From Paragyromitra xinjiangensis (Eukaryota > Ascomycota > Pezizomycetes > Pezizales > Discinaceae): a stretch of DNA of 64,000 nt. Below, one piece after another: positions 1-12,779 of the stretch. Each line of letters begins with the position of its first letter. Within the stretch, counting starts at the first letter, position 1. The position numbers and the translations under genes were made by a program. The stretch covers positions 434,001 through 498,000 of the forward strand of contig JBCAMK010000020.1 of assembly GCA_038503065.1 (NCBI GenBank), given 5' to 3'. Under the pieces are notes generated by a model. The model had not been told where the DNA came from, searched no databases, and saw nothing but the letters and a program-made list of their open reading frames with translations.

Positions 1-2643
1 GCTCGCTCGCTCGGCTTCTGGGTAGTCGAGACTCTCGCCTAGCATCCGAGCGAGCGAACGTCATGTCATGCCTGAAGCAAAGCAAGCGAGTATTGCAGCA
101 CACCATAGCACAGAGTAGGCTAGCTCATACCGTAAGCCCGTGGTGGGGGCAACGTTTAGCGCAGTCTCTTACGCAAGGCTTGAATATTCCGCCTTCAAGC
201 CGCACTGTACCTGCATCTCTTCCCCCCCTGTCCAAAGTCTAAATAAAGTTGTTTTTTTTCTCATCAACGAATGTATGCGTTGAGCCCCTCGGAGTCCAGC
301 GATTCCGTTTCCCCGACGAACTCCTCTGCTGGCTTCATCTGGTGAAATGTGAGATTTGATTTCGATCAAGACTAGTCAATGCTATGGCTTCACTCTCGTC
401 TCGTTTTACTGGTCATTATTTTACCCAGTCGCCCGCCGGCCACTGGCCACAGCCATGCCATCATTTTCACCGCCGCATCCGCAGTAGCGGGATGGCTGTT
501 CAGTCCATGATCGTGAGAAGTACATGTAGTACAGGATGTACAAGATGTCTGTAAATAAATACAATTTCACAAAGAGACAACAGGTATCTGAGCGAAATCG
601 TGAAGAAAGGTACATGTACCTACACCCACTAGAACGAAAAAAGCCAGCCAGCCACCTCCACAAAATAAACGAAACACGGTAATGCACACAAAAAAGCAAA
701 TCTATATCTCAAACTCGCAACTTGCTCACTCCTAGCTCTCGCCATAGCCATGCATGTTATCATCCTCACCACCGCCGCATCCGCACACCACACCGGCCAC
801 CTCACTGTCGCTTGCTTCGTGAGCGCCTGCGGACATCTGTAAATAATCCAATCCCCTGAGGGAAAAAAAAGAGAGACACTCGGTGATAGTACAAACAGCC
901 ACCAATCTTACTAAACAAAACCAACAAGAAGCACTCGTAGAAGCACTACTATCCACACTGTAGAGGAAAGAAAGAAGAAAAAAAACATTCGATCCACAAT
1001 ACTAAATTCAGAGCTACTCCACTTGCGGCCTTGTGGCCGTTACTTACCTCACCCGCCATAGCCATGCCTTCACCCTCACCGCACAGCCACATCCGCAGTA
1101 GCAGACTAACTTACCAGTACCTACATATGATCAGCACTTGTCTTCATCACCGTAACACAACCCTACGATCTGTAAATAATCTTGCCCTAGTACTACATGT
1201 AGAACCCTGACGAGAAAAGAAAAAAACCAATTAATTAAAAAACAAAGTCAAAAAAAAAAAAGCAAGCAACTTAAGCCGCAATGCACAGAAATCTTCATCT
1301 CCAGACTAAACATGTACATGTAGCTTATTTACTCCAAACAACCTCTCTAGCCGTTCACCCGATCACCAAAAACAACCAGCATCATCTTCACCGCCGCGTC
1401 AATAATCCAGATATCAAAAAACCTGTCTCTCAAAGCTTGGCCAACTCGGAGTGAACTGCCCCACTAGTTAGCTACCCTCCCTAGTGCCTCTCCCCTACAT
1501 CCCCAACGCAAGGGCTCCTACAACCCAAAACCACCTCTGAATGGTTTTCCCTCCTCAGTAGAACTCTCCCGCAGTATCTAGCTGCATAGTCCCGTGCCAT
1601 CCTAACTTGGCGCGCGCTCCCAAAGAAAAAAACCCTCCCCCCCCAACATACAAAAGCCTGATCAAGTACAACGCCGCAAACCCCAAATACCTCCCACGTA
1701 GTTATCGTTGGATCACGAAACCCCAACGGCGTCGTAGCAAGCACCCACAGAGAAGGAAGGGAAAAAAGAAATTCAAAGACATTCAGAAACAACCCACTCC
1801 CCGGTTTTCCCAAACCTTCTCCCCACCGAACGCTATGACCAACCCTCTCGCCATAATCCTCGGCGGCAGCGGGATCAAAAGAGGCGCGGAAAGAGCTAAC
1901 TAGAGGAAACTGACCACCCGTACCACACCCGTTCAGATGATCCGCTCCAATAACATCTGCACTTTCGTAACACAAAGATCCAGTTTGATCTAGAACCTCG
2001 TGAAAAAAAAGCAAAACCACCAGAAATCTTACAGCGATCATCCTAATTGTCCTTCCCCGCCACATAGGCGGCAGCGCAACCGTCGATCGAACTACTGTAG
2101 GGGAGGGGGTTTAAAAACTGCTTCACATAGTGACACGAGGAATGGAATGTCCCGTATAACCTTCACCGTTCTCCCCTTCGGTAGTACAAATGTAGTAAGC
2201 CTCAAAAGTGGCAAGCTTCGGGTGGATGGCTTTAAGCATAAGCCACACTCTACCCCACGAAAAAGGTACCGGAAGCATTGGGGGGATAGAATAAAGTAAT
2301 TTTAAGCGGGTAGATTTGCGATCTACTTTTACTCTGGATACAAGTAGATATTTTCCGATATTTCAATCTTCGCTATATACGGGACTTTGCGGCACCAGGT
2401 CTAGAGCGTATTCACCAAAGAAAAACAGAAAAAAACTATATAAAAATAAAATAAAATGGTAGAGTGATATGCTATGAAAGTGCCGAAAAAGCCAATAATT
2501 AGAACTCAGAGGAAAAGAACTCACATCAACGCCGCCTCCACAAAAAAAGCATTCTAGATATGTGAAACAAATAAACACAAGGGGAAAAAAAGAAGTAGAT
2601 ACTCCTATTGACCAAAAAAAAAGTACTCCCGGAAAAAGCCTAA
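1..2643. other. Gene-free flank with degenerate tandem repeats
   Basis: I see no supportable gene here. The stretch is A-rich with many short homopolymers. It contains three to four diverged copies of a block of about 300 bp (separate repeat entry), and the palindromic core TACATGTA recurs several times between about 520 and 1320. A minus-strand open frame at 1481-2065 (194 codons) begins with a hydrophobic stretch that resembles a signal peptide, but it overlaps plus-strand open frames and matches no family I know, so it is not called as a gene. The segment ends at the 3' end of the SIP3-like gene. Confidence 0.6.
438..1420. repeat. Diverged tandem repeat, ~300-bp unit
   Basis: Similar blocks begin near 448, 746 and 1060, with a fragment near 1384, so the spacing is about 300-325 bp. 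Each carries a variant of GCCATGC..TCA followed by a run like CACCGCCGCATCCGCA. About 80-110 nt later comes TCTGTAAATAA (near 548, 836 and 1169). The flanks between these anchors are strongly diverged. This looks like an old tandem duplication of a non-coding unit. No function can be assigned. Confidence 0.6.
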
Positions 2644-5600
2644 TCACCCACTAATACCAAACCCCAGTCCAAGCTTCGCCTCTACCCGTTTCTCTTCCTC
2701 ACAGCTCCCACAATACTCCACTAACCACCTTGTCCCATTGTCTGTCTCGTTCTCTTCCCTCCCACGAGTGGGGCTGTTCATCAATCCCTGCGCTTGCCCG
2801 CATCTGATCGTCTCTTCGTACAACCAATTGCTCCATTCGGCCGTCAGCATGTCTCTTTCGAGCTTATTGACGACTCTCATGGCGACGAGCAGGTCGTGAC
2901 GGTAAGAACCGAGGTGTTGACGGGAGAGGCGCAGTCGCTTCGCGGTTGCTCGCGTCGAGGGAGATACAAATCCAATACTTGCATGGGAGGCATCGGCGTT
3001 CAGATCGGTGGTGCTGGCGAGAGTACGGAAGGTTGCATAACTGTTCATGTCAGCCATCTAGGTCTCCTATTCCAAACCTAGCCAACGCCGGAAATGATTG
3101 AAACAGAAAAAAACTCACCATTGGCTTTCCGTGCCTCCCTTCCTGAGATCGGTTCCGTTATCAACAATCTCCTCAAGATCCTTAAGATAGACAGCCCGAC
3201 TCATAATTCCATTCGGCATCACACCGACAATATCCAACCACCTCGCCGCTCTCTTCTCACTCCAATACGAGACCACGCTCCGTTGTGATAGTGTCATGTT
3301 TGCTACCATCGATATCACTAAAAACAGAATGAGCATTCGCTGCGCCGACACAATCTCCCACGCCTTTCCTATGCCTGCGGCGGTCCACATGATGACGCTT
3401 GAAGCCGCGCTTTCGGCGAAAGACAGCGCTGTCTCAGCTACCATTTGCGACAAGCTTCGTTGTTTAATCGGTAGTCTCGGTGCTCTAGGATCAAGGTCTG
3501 AGGCGAGTGGCCCAGGATACCCTGCGATAGTCACGTCGTCAAGAGTTACATACGGCCCGATCGTCTCCCCACCAACATCACCAAAAATCCTAATGGCATT
3601 TTTAGTCCGACCCTGGTTCTCGGCCCCAAGTTTTCGGACCTGGTCGGCAACTACGTCTGCAAGATCTAGTGCATCAAGATCGAGATCATCTAGTGCCTGA
3701 CGCTGGATAATCCCCTTTGAGAACACAGGCTGGTTTGACCATTCCACCCCTACCCAAACTGCAAGCTTACACTTGCTCTTGGCAACGTGTGTGATGGCTA
3801 TTTTCGTAACCAGCATGAAGCGCTCCCTATGCGGTAGATGCCAAGGTGTTTTGCAGTCGGTAATTACATAACACCTGATCACTAAATCAGCCCCCGACGA
3901 ATCCAAGGAGAGACTACAAATGGTAGGGAAACACGTACAAATGATCATCCTGCATCTCAATAGTCTGATAGTCAATCACGTTCCTCTTGCTTTGCTTCCC
4001 TGAATTTCCCATTAGTCCCTTATTAACGAGATTCATCCATACTTTTTTGTAATACCCACCCAGCAGACCGTAGTAATCAATATCGTACTTAAACTCGCGC
4101 CGCAGCTTATTGCTCGAGTTGTCTAATTTGACCCATGGCCCTTGCTTGATGTCTAGGTTGTGTTACAATCCCTATCAGTACTTATATCTCCCTCAGAAAC
4201 AAAACGAGCGATCAAACACTGAAGATCCACGTATATATGTAGAAGGTAGAACTTCACACCAACCAGCTAGGTGCGGATCGAAGGCCTCGTCATTGCCAGT
4301 TGTCGAATATCGGATGCTCATCCTTCGGAAGTAAAAAAATAATAAAACAAAACAAAAACATACCTCTAGCCCTTCTTTCAAAGTACAGTGACTGAAACAC
4401 CGCACTCTTGTCGCCGAACATAACATGAAACAATGCTTTGGGACTGACGTCGAAGGTGCGTTCAAGCGCTTTCTTGTTCATCCCCTGAGGTTCATAAACC
4501 ACCGGGACCGCAGGGAGCTTAAAGCGGGTGACTTCTTTCACTATTTACCATCTCCAGTTAGCCAAATATTCGCTCAAAAGCCACTCGAGAGATGAAAAGT
4601 TCACATACCTCTCCCATCAATTCCCCTCTGCGTAACCTTCCCAAAGCTCAACCTTTCATCATTTGCCTCAAGTCTGGCCTCCCCACCACTCATAGCTCTT
4701 CGCCTTCCTGCCATATCTCCATCCATTCCCACGTCCTCCCAACTCTCCGTATCTGCACCTCTATCTTCTTCCTCCTTCTCCAGTGCCACTAGCCTCCTCA
4801 TTACTTCCGACAACCCCATACCACCCCCGGCTCCATGACTTTCCTCGCCTTCATAATTCGCGTTTTTAACCAGTAGCAATAGCCGTCTTTGTAATAACCT
4901 CACTGGTTCAAGGTAGATCCGCACTACTACCCGTTCCTCTTCACCGCCTTTATCCTCCAGTATTGATTCGTTTTCATCCGGGTCGGGGTGTAGGTGGAGG
5001 AATATGTAATCGCAGTCCTTCCCGGGGGAGGCCTTGATTTCGGTGATGTGTGTGAGCGGGATCACACTCGTAAATACCAACCCCAAATAGTGTGAATAAA
5101 AGTAGATATTATGAGCCGTGACGTAGCAGCGGCCGGGAAGGTCCTGTGTTGGTGTGGCAGACCAAGTCGCACGGAATACTAAGGAGCTGTTAGTATCATA
5201 AACTTCGGGAATGCGGAATAAGCATATAATATACCAAGCAACACAATCTCTCCCGATCCCCTCCCCGGAAACAACGTCCTAAAATGAATATCTTGTGCTT
5301 TTAGCTCCGCCGGATATCCCATTGGGTAATCCTCTATCACCTTTCCACCATTGCCTCTACCCACACGCGGATGCATTCCAATATCTGTATCTAAACTCTG
5401 CGTTTTCCGATGTCCCCTCAATATTTCATCTCCTTTATCCCCGCCTCCGGTCGTCACCGCCGCAGCTTTCGACAGCATCACCGGCGCCGGCGTGTTCACA
5501 AGTGTATTCGGAGCGAGACTCGTCCCACTCTCTGCGAACCGTGTCGTATCCCCGCTCGGATGGAACGGGAGAGCATTATGCGAGGCAGAAATGAGTGCAC

Positions 5601-7408
5601 TGATACCAGCGCCTGCGATAGGAGTACCGGCAGTGATGGGAGTGTTGCCAGCTGGTGCAGGGCTGAGAGAGCGCTCTGGCTTTAATTTTTGTGCAATCTT
5701 CTCACGGGTCCCACTCGTTGTCGGTGAATCACCTACAATGTCGAGGGAAGTGGGGCGCGTAGAACCAGCGGAGGCAGATACAGGCATAGTAAGTGCGTGG
5801 TTCAGCACAAAGTCTTCGTCATTGCTGCCGCGGTGGACATGGAGGTGGCGTGAGATGTGGAGTGGGCCAAGAGTATGGTCTTTCATCTGGGCTGAGCTCA
5901 ATGCCGAGGAGGCAGTGGAGCCGTCGGGGGTTTTGGTGATATATGCTGGTTCTGCTGGTGGTATAGGTGCTGAAGGGGGAATAATGCTGAAGGCCTGAGT
6001 TGAGGAAGCAGAGGTAGTAGATTCAACGGCTGTACGTTTTGCCTGCTCGAATACAGCGAGCCATTGAGTTAATTCTGCTTGAGTCTCAGCCTGGAGAAGG
6101 ATAGTCGTATCTTTCGTCTTAACTTCAAAGCAGAAGCGGCGGTCTTCGTTGAACGCAGGCTTGATGTTGCAGAGGAGGACACCGATCTTCTCAGATTCCT
6201 CCATAGCACCACCTCTATATCCCTGTACCAGCCAGCCGAATATACCATTATGTACAAAAAACCACCTCCGAAGCCACGTCGTCCGCGTCGGTTTACCGGT
6301 GAGTGTGCGCATAAATAGCCAACCTTGCTTTTCACTCGGTACTGGCTGTGAGGTTGGCTCCAGGACCGTTGGCCGGGGTGTCAAATACGGTACCGTAGAC
6401 ACAGCATATTCCTCCAAATCTCGAGCAGGCTGCCACTCCCTCTTTGCCTTTTCCTCTAGCTCTTTCCTCGCACTTACCAGCTCTCGGCGGAACACGGACT
6501 CGCTTGCCTCCATGCCCTCAGACCATGCACGGATACGATCGATCTCAGCTGCATGGCGGGACAGAGGGTCTGTACCGGTATGGCGGATTTTAAGTTGAGT
6601 GGAGGACTGTGCAGCGAATACGCGGGTGAGGAGACGGTCGAGAGAAGCGCGAAATGTCGGAGCGGCAACGCAGAAGTCGAGACTGGCCCGAATGTAGAGT
6701 TTGCGAGTCTCGTAGAGCTGGAAAGCGTCCTCGCGGAGGGAAGAGGGGTCTTTAGACTTTGAGGCAGAGGAGTGGCGTGTGAGAAGGGTATCATAGCGCG
6801 TTTGTGTAGTTTCGAGGGTACGACGGGTTTCCTGTACGTAGTCAACGGGTTAGCATTTTGACAAGTGAGTTTATACGGGGGAGCTTGCCTTGAACGCTTT
6901 AAGGTCCTTCCGCTGGAATGCGAGCAGAGGTTCGACCACACTCTGCTCCATCTTTTGAGCACCCGAAATAACAGCCCCCCAGAACGCCTTTGAGCCCTCG
7001 GCATATCGTGTAAGTGCAAGTAGTGTGTAGTCATGATCCATCATCGACTCCGAAATACCGACGGGGTTTCCGGCAGCAACATAGTTGTTTACCAGTGACT
7101 CGAGTCCTGCCCACAGCAATCAATCAGCACCCCCGAGTCCAGTCCAGTCCACCCCCGAGCCCAGCACAGCCTCGGCTTACCAGCTATCCCACTACACATC
7201 TTTGTCGTAGCTTTAACATACTCGTCGAGCCATTTTTCGACGAGTTCCACCTGCTCCGCATAATGAACGACGGTGCCACGGAAGGTTGGCGAGTCAAGGG
7301 CAGCTTCTCGAAGCGTAACAGGTCTGGACACATGACGTATTAGCGTGTAGAAGGCTACTCGAGGCGAGGCGACAAAGCTTACATTAGCGATATAGGACGG
7401 TTCAACAT
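2644..7408 (-). CDS. SIP3: SIP3/LAM3-like BAR-PH-VASt sterol-transfer protein
   Basis: Predicted protein of 1365 residues from nine exons. Introns lie at 7324-7382, 7107-7180, 6832-6888, 5179-5234, 4541-4608, 4153-4363, 3875-3938 and 3041-3118, and the exon sum of 4098 nt keeps one frame. The order is: an N-terminal BAR/AH-like helical region that begins with the family signature LREAALDSPTFR; a PH domain at about 278-385 (WLFMRTLTGKPTRT, ending QWLAVFEQA); a Ser/Thr/Pro-rich linker; a GRAM-like segment from about 662 (LPGRCYVTAHNIYFYSHYLG); a VASt domain at about 865-1035 (DYQTIEMQDDHLCYVITD, THVAKSKCKLAV); one membrane span near 1160; and a conserved C-terminal helix (YRHDLLVAMRVVNKLERDM). 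Known members (yeast Sip3/Lam3, Ysp1/Lam1) are ER proteins that act in sterol transport at contact sites. The ATG at 7408 was chosen because splicing joins it in frame to the family N-terminus, whereas the unspliced frame has no ATG. The third intron is GC-AG. The gene is divergent from VAM7 across 768 bp. Confidence 0.9.
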
Positions 7409-8176
7409 CTAGCAGAGGAGCCCACGAGGGGGGAGCTAGTGGCGGAATGGATGGCTGTGATTGGAATGCAGGGTGGATAGTCAGGGGGAGCAAATAGAGT
7501 ATTTAGAAGGGGAGATAGAAGCCGGGATGGGAGTGGAGATGGATGAGATAGATAGAGATAGAGAGATAGAGAGATAGAGTACAGCAGGTGAGAAGTGTAG
7601 AGAGGGCAGATTGAAAGGGGATTACGATAGAAGTGAACCCGTGCTACCTATCACCAGCTACGAGTGTGGAGAGCTGCCAGGATTCTTTGGAGTCTCACAA
7701 CTTACAGGTGCAAGAACAAGATCTAGCTGTGGCGTTCAGTTGTTGTCATAGACGCCACAGTATGTTTGTGTGTGTTGAGCCACATTCCAGTATCCTGGCC
7801 ACTGGCTGATGCAGGGAAATCAGGAGTGACAGCCAGACATTACATAGCAGAGACTGACCGACTCTATCTCTCTCTACCAACTTGATCGCTGATCTCATCT
7901 CTCCCAGCTTTCTTCTTCCCGTGACCCTCACGTCAACACTCACTCGCTTGTCCGGTTGCTCACTCGCTCACTCTACTCACTCCCCCCTTCCAATCCAAGA
8001 CTAAGGCCTACCAACTCTCCTCCACTCTACTCCTCTCTCTCTGTCTCTCTCCACACTTCCTCCAACACCCCTAGCTCTCCCTCCCTCCCTCCCATCACAG
8101 CAACACTATTATCCCCATCCCATCCCCGTCCCCATCCCCACTCCCACCTCAGTACTTCCCATCACTCCCCCCCATC
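7409..8176. promoter_or_regulatory. Shared divergent promoter region SIP3/VAM7
   Basis: This 768-bp intergenic segment lies between two divergent start codons. It contains a GATAGA-type microsatellite at about 7540-7580. The side next to VAM7 (about 7930-8170) is a long pyrimidine-rich tract on the plus strand, typical of fungal 5' leaders. I saw no TATA box or known operator that I could assign with confidence. Confidence 0.5.
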
Positions 8177-9341
8177 ATGACCCTAACCCTCTCCATCCCC
8201 AACACCACCCTCGCCACCTCCCCCGGCAAGCCGCACACCCTCTATAACATCCACGTCGGCCTCCCCCTCCGCACCCTCACCGTTTCCCGCCGCTACAGCG
8301 ACTTCCTCACCCTCCACTCCCAACTAACCTCCCTCACCGGCCTCTCCCCCCCTCTTTCCCCACCCCCAAAAGCCTTCTTCTCACGAACAATCTCCAATCC
8401 CACCCTCACTGAGAACCGTCGCCTCGCGCTCGAATCCTACCTCCACGCAATCCTCAAATCCCCCGACAGCCGCTGGCGCGATTCCCCCCCTTGGCGCACG
8501 TTCCTCAACCTCCCGAGCAGCTACTCCGGCAGCAACTCCGCTGCCAGCAGCACCACCAACCTCCCCTGGGGGGGCACCACCGGCCCCATCACCGACCCCT
8601 CGGCATGGCTCGACTCCCACCGCGAGGTCAAAACCCTCCTCCATGATGCCCGCATGTACCTCGCGAAACGCGACCAGGCCGTGACGGCGGGCGAACAACA
8701 CGAGGCGAGCGCAGGCGCCAAACGATGTCTCGTGAAGAGCTCTAGCATTATCGCTGCGCTGGAGAAAGGATTGAAGGCTATGGCGCCGTCGAATGGGTGG
8801 GGGGGCGCAGGGAAGGAGGGAGGTGAGCTGTTGGATGGTGAGGTGAGGAGACGGAAGGATTTGCTGGCTGCGGCAAGGAAGGAGCGGGATGGATTAGAGA
8901 GTTTGGCGAATAGTATGGCGGCGAAGAGAGGTGCGCCTTCGTCTTCTGCTGCGGCAACTGCTGCGGAGAGGTCGAATTTGTTTAGTCAGGGGAATGGGAA
9001 GCCGCGGGTTGGTGGCGGGAGGGTGCTTGGTGCGCCGTTGCCGGAGACGGATAAAACGAGGGAGTTGGATAATCAGGGTGTGTTGCTGCTTAATGACGAG
9101 TATATGCGTGAGCAGGATAAGGTGGTGGAAGGACTTCTAGGGAATGTTACGAGGATGAAGGATATTGGTGTAGCGATTGGAGAGGAGATTGAGGAGCAGA
9201 ATCATATGTTGGCTAGAATGGACGCGGATGTTGATAAGTACGTTCCCCCCTCCTTAGTGCTATGTTGCGTATACTAATTATTGCTATAGGGTGGACAAAA
9301 AGATGCGAATCGCGAAGAAACGCGTTAATAATATCTCATAA
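8177..9341 (+). CDS. VAM7: VAM7-like PX-domain Qc-SNARE for vacuole fusion
   Basis: Predicted 370 residues in two exons. The intron at 9238-9289 has a TACTAAT-type branch site near 9273. The N-terminal PX domain (about 3-112) shows RRYSDF and the PPKAFFSR-like loop that contact PI3P. A low-complexity Ser/Ala/Gly linker follows, and the C-terminal SNARE motif (about 305-365) has the expected zero-layer glutamine, Gln341 in IEEQNHML. The last 17 codons come from exon 2 (VDKKMRIAKKRVNNIS), which fits the end of the SNARE helix. No transmembrane segment is present, as in yeast Vam7, which is held on vacuoles by its PX domain and HOPS. By family, it forms the Qc part of the vacuolar trans-SNARE complex with Vam3, Vti1 and Nyv1. 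The first half of the CDS is very C-rich and the second half G-rich, an unusual within-gene strand skew. Confidence 0.9.
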
Positions 9342-10368
9342 CCGGCTTCAGTACTTTTTTTTTTTTTCTTCTAAAGGAGGGTGTATGATTTAGCATGTCA
9401 GTTTTTATATCTTCTATGGGTTTTACATCCCGGTGGGGGTGTTGGAGTTTTTTTTTTTAATATATTTTTTCTGCGTTTTCGTGTGTTCGCGTCTTGCTTG
9501 TGGTTCTCTTTTGTTGTGGATGATATCATGATTGGTATGGTTAAGAGTGTATACATAATGATCTATTTATTAACGGGCGGAACATTATTATTGTTGTTTA
9601 AACGCGTCATGGGGTATCACTCGGTGTTGTAGTATTCTGAAGCGGGGTAGTGGGCTTGTTGGCACTCGGTTTGTGGGTTGTGTTTGGTGTGGAGGGGGTA
9701 GGTACCTGTTGAGTGTGGTTTCGTGGGGGATGGTTATTCGTGGTTTGTTGGCGAATTGGAGATGGGGTGGTAGGTAGTTGGTATTAGGGGTTAGCGATTA
9801 CTTATCGGTGGGCGATGGATGGGGGAAATTGTTAGTGATGGGCTGTGATGTGTGATGGTTGTTGTTGTACCTAGTGATGGTTAGTAAAGAGCGAGTGATA
9901 GTGTGTGATCAGATAGTAAAAGACAGAAGGTAGAGTTTGGTTGTGCTCTTGGCTGGTGTTGTTTATTCAGTGACCCTGGGATGGATGTTGGTTGGCTGCA
10001 AAGAGTAACCCGAAAGCCTTCTCCCAAGGGCTCAAAAGACCCACTTTCCACCTCAAAAAGAGAACAAACAGACAAGAATAACATCAACACCTTCAACTAC
10101 AACTCCCAGACCAAACTGCACCGAAATACTAGGGTTAGGTGATACCGCTTACCCGGCACCACGACCGATCACTCGGCCCAACCCGCGACGTTGGCATTCC
10201 CGACGGTACGCGCGTCCCGAGTTCAGCGTCTCCCACTTCGCAACACGTAAAGCAACACCAAAGCTCTCTCAACAGGCGAAACTGGCCTCTTGCACAGCTT
10301 CGTTCAGCTCCACCAACAACCCACTACCAAACAGAAGAAACAATAATTAAATAAATAACCCCCCCACC
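9342..10368. other. Intergenic spacer VAM7-OST1
   Basis: No gene is supported here. The left part is a T/G-rich 3' region with T runs at 9354-9368 and 9449-9460. The motif TATCACTCGG near 9615 faces an inverted CGAGTGATA near 9893 about 280 bp away, which could be the ends of a decayed element, but the match is only nine bases. The right part, from about 10080, is the OST1 leader. Confidence 0.5.
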
Positions 10369-11924
10369 ATGCGCTCACTCTACAATTGGGGTGCCCTCGT
10401 GCTCCCCCTCCTTGCATCTCTCTCCAATGCCGCCATACTCGGGGAAACAAAACTCGTCCTCCCAGCAGACTTCACTCCCCCTCAGGTCTTCAAACAAAGT
10501 AATCTTCTCCGCACCATTGACCTATCGAAGCCGTACGCGCGCGAGACAATTGCCGCAGTCGTCGAGAATGTCAGCAAGGAGCCGCAATCAGCGTATTTCC
10601 TACCCGTGGGCAAGGGGACGCTTCCGAAGTTGAGCTATGTCGAGGCGAGGGATAAGAAAGGGTCAGGAGATGCGTTTGCTGTGACTCCCGTAGAGTTTGA
10701 TGAACAAAGGTACCTTTTGCTCTATTCCTACGGTTAAACCTCAATGCTGATGAGATAGTGAAACACAATACTATCGTATTCTGTTCGCACCCGCTCTCCC
10801 TGCTGGGTCCTCCCTCACTCTTCAGATCTCACTCGCTACCACGGATGTGCTCACTCCTATCCCGGCACTCGTTACTCAGACCGAGAAGCAGTTCCTTCAA
10901 TGGAGTAGCCACCAATACGCTCTTACGGCCTACACCACCGAGAAGCAGAAGACCAAGCTGAAATTCCCCAATAATGAAGTTCCGGACTACACCAAGCTCT
11001 CACCCAAAGCTGACGGAACCGAAGACCCGATCAAGTCCGGTAACTCGTTCACCTTCGGCCCGTACACCACCGTAGAGCCCCTGACCGCTGGGGAGGAACT
11101 CACCCTCCGCTTCGAGTACACCAGCCCAGTAATCAAGATGGACCGTCTCGAGCGCCTCATCGAGGTCTCCCACTGGGGCGGCAACCTCGCAACGGAAGAA
11201 CACTACACCATGACTAACAACGGTGCACACTTGAAAGAACAGTTCTCGCGTGTAGCTTGGGCTGCAACAAATTACTACAACCCCCCTACGCACGCGATTA
11301 AGCAGTTGACGTTCCCACTAGCTGTTGGTGCGAAGGACGCTTACTTCACCGACGAGATTGGTAATGTCTCGACTTCGCGCTTCCGCTCTAACTTCCGCGA
11401 AGCAAACCTTGAGCTGAAACCAAGATACCCTGTGTTTGGTGGGTGGAACTACACTTTCGTGACTGGGTGGAACCACGACCTGTTTGAGTTTGTGCGCGGG
11501 AAGAAGAATGGCGAGGATTTCACACTTAAGGTTCCGTTTCTGGAGGGGCCGAAGGAACCTGTTACATACGGGGAGGTAGAGGTCACGATTGTACTACCCG
11601 AGGGTGCAACGTAAGTACTCCACCATACTTCAAAATACTAGTACTAACATCTCTAGTAATGTGCAATTCACATCCCCTGTCCCACTCGTCGCGACGGAGC
11701 AGTATCTTCATAAGACGTTCATGGACACGATCGGCCGCACGACGTTGAAGCTTACGGCGAGGAATGTAGTGGATGAACAACATCGGAAGGAGTTGGTGGT
11801 TACTTATCATCTTAATCGTGCGGAGGCGCTCAGGAAGCCATTTGTGATGTTTGCCGCGCTGTTGGCATTGTTTGCGTTTTCATGGGGTGTGGGGAAGGTG
11901 GATTTGGGGATTGGGAAGAAATAG
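10369..11924 (+). CDS. OST1: Ribophorin I / OST1, oligosaccharyltransferase subunit
   Basis: Predicted 486 residues in three exons, with introns at 10710-10758 and 11611-11656. The first intron ends at an AG that restores the family motif TQYYRI; the next downstream acceptor would lose it and break the frame. Residues 1-22 form a signal peptide (LVLPLLASLSNA). The lumenal ribophorin I domain follows, with recognisable blocks such as FEYTSPVIKMDRLERLIEVS, SHWGGNLATEE and YPVFGGWNYTF. A single membrane span near the C-terminus (PFVMFAALLALFAFSW) is followed by a short tail ending in KK. By family, it is an ER membrane subunit of the oligosaccharyltransferase that transfers the N-glycan to Asn-X-Ser/Thr sites. 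The length is close to that of yeast Ost1 (476 aa). The gene is co-directional with VAM7, and nothing is missing. Confidence 0.93.
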
Positions 11925-12779
11925 GTGTATGCTATGGGGTTTTTTTGTGGGTTGTTGCTTTTCCTTGCTGGGATGCGTGGAAAAAGTTGTATATATATCT
12001 AAGTGGATGAGTGTTTGAGTAGTGATGGAAATAGCTGGTTTGGCTTGGGCTGGGAATGTGGAGAAAAAAATTAAGGGACGGAGGGAGGGTTGTGGACGGG
12101 ATTGTAGTAGATGTGAATTGGCTTATGGTGCTTTGGTTGTGGATGGTTGTAAGGTGTGCTTGTGTAACAGGGCCACGTGTTTTATGTTCATGAAATATCA
12201 TTCGGTGTCTTGCGTTCGGGATTGGGACTTATTCTTAGACGTACACAGTATTAAGTTGAATCTTTTGCCCACGTTTCAGTCGCCTGGATTCTTCTCGGCA
12301 TTGGGTATTTAAAATCTCAATTCTCCTTACATTCGTGTCCGCCGTCACAAATAGATAGCGATTTTCCTCAGAGGCCAGAAACAAGTGCATTAAGCCCTAC
12401 ACATCAATGGTTTCCCTGTAGTCATACATATATACAAACTTAAGACGACTTAATTTATACATGTACTTAATATCCCCATCATCACACCAACCCATCCTGT
12501 CGGTAACTAAGCTCCCCGGGACTAGCAGGCGGGGCACGACATGGAAAGCTCGGCGTGGGCTGCGACTGCTCAAACATAACCCTCAACCCCACCTGAGGAA
12601 TAATCCATAAACCCACACACTCCTCTCTCTCTGCATAAGTAACACCCCTTGAAATTCGTTATTCCTAGAGGACAATTTAACTAACTCAACACAAGGAAAG
12701 AACTCTGATGTAACTGGTATCAGCACCAGCTACAGTTATGAACAAAAAAACAGAAACAGAAACACCTCATGAGCAAATC
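11925..12779. other. Spacer downstream of OST1
   Basis: No gene is supported. The first 400 bp are T/G-rich 3' sequence with short open frames that have no family resemblance. The variant ATATCATTCGGTG near 12196 resembles the motif near 9615. The segment leads into the hairpin array. Confidence 0.5.

Noticed and set aside
1481..2065. 194-codon minus-strand frame with a hydrophobic start
   Set aside because: No family resemblance, overlaps plus-strand open frames, and lies in repeat-like sequence.
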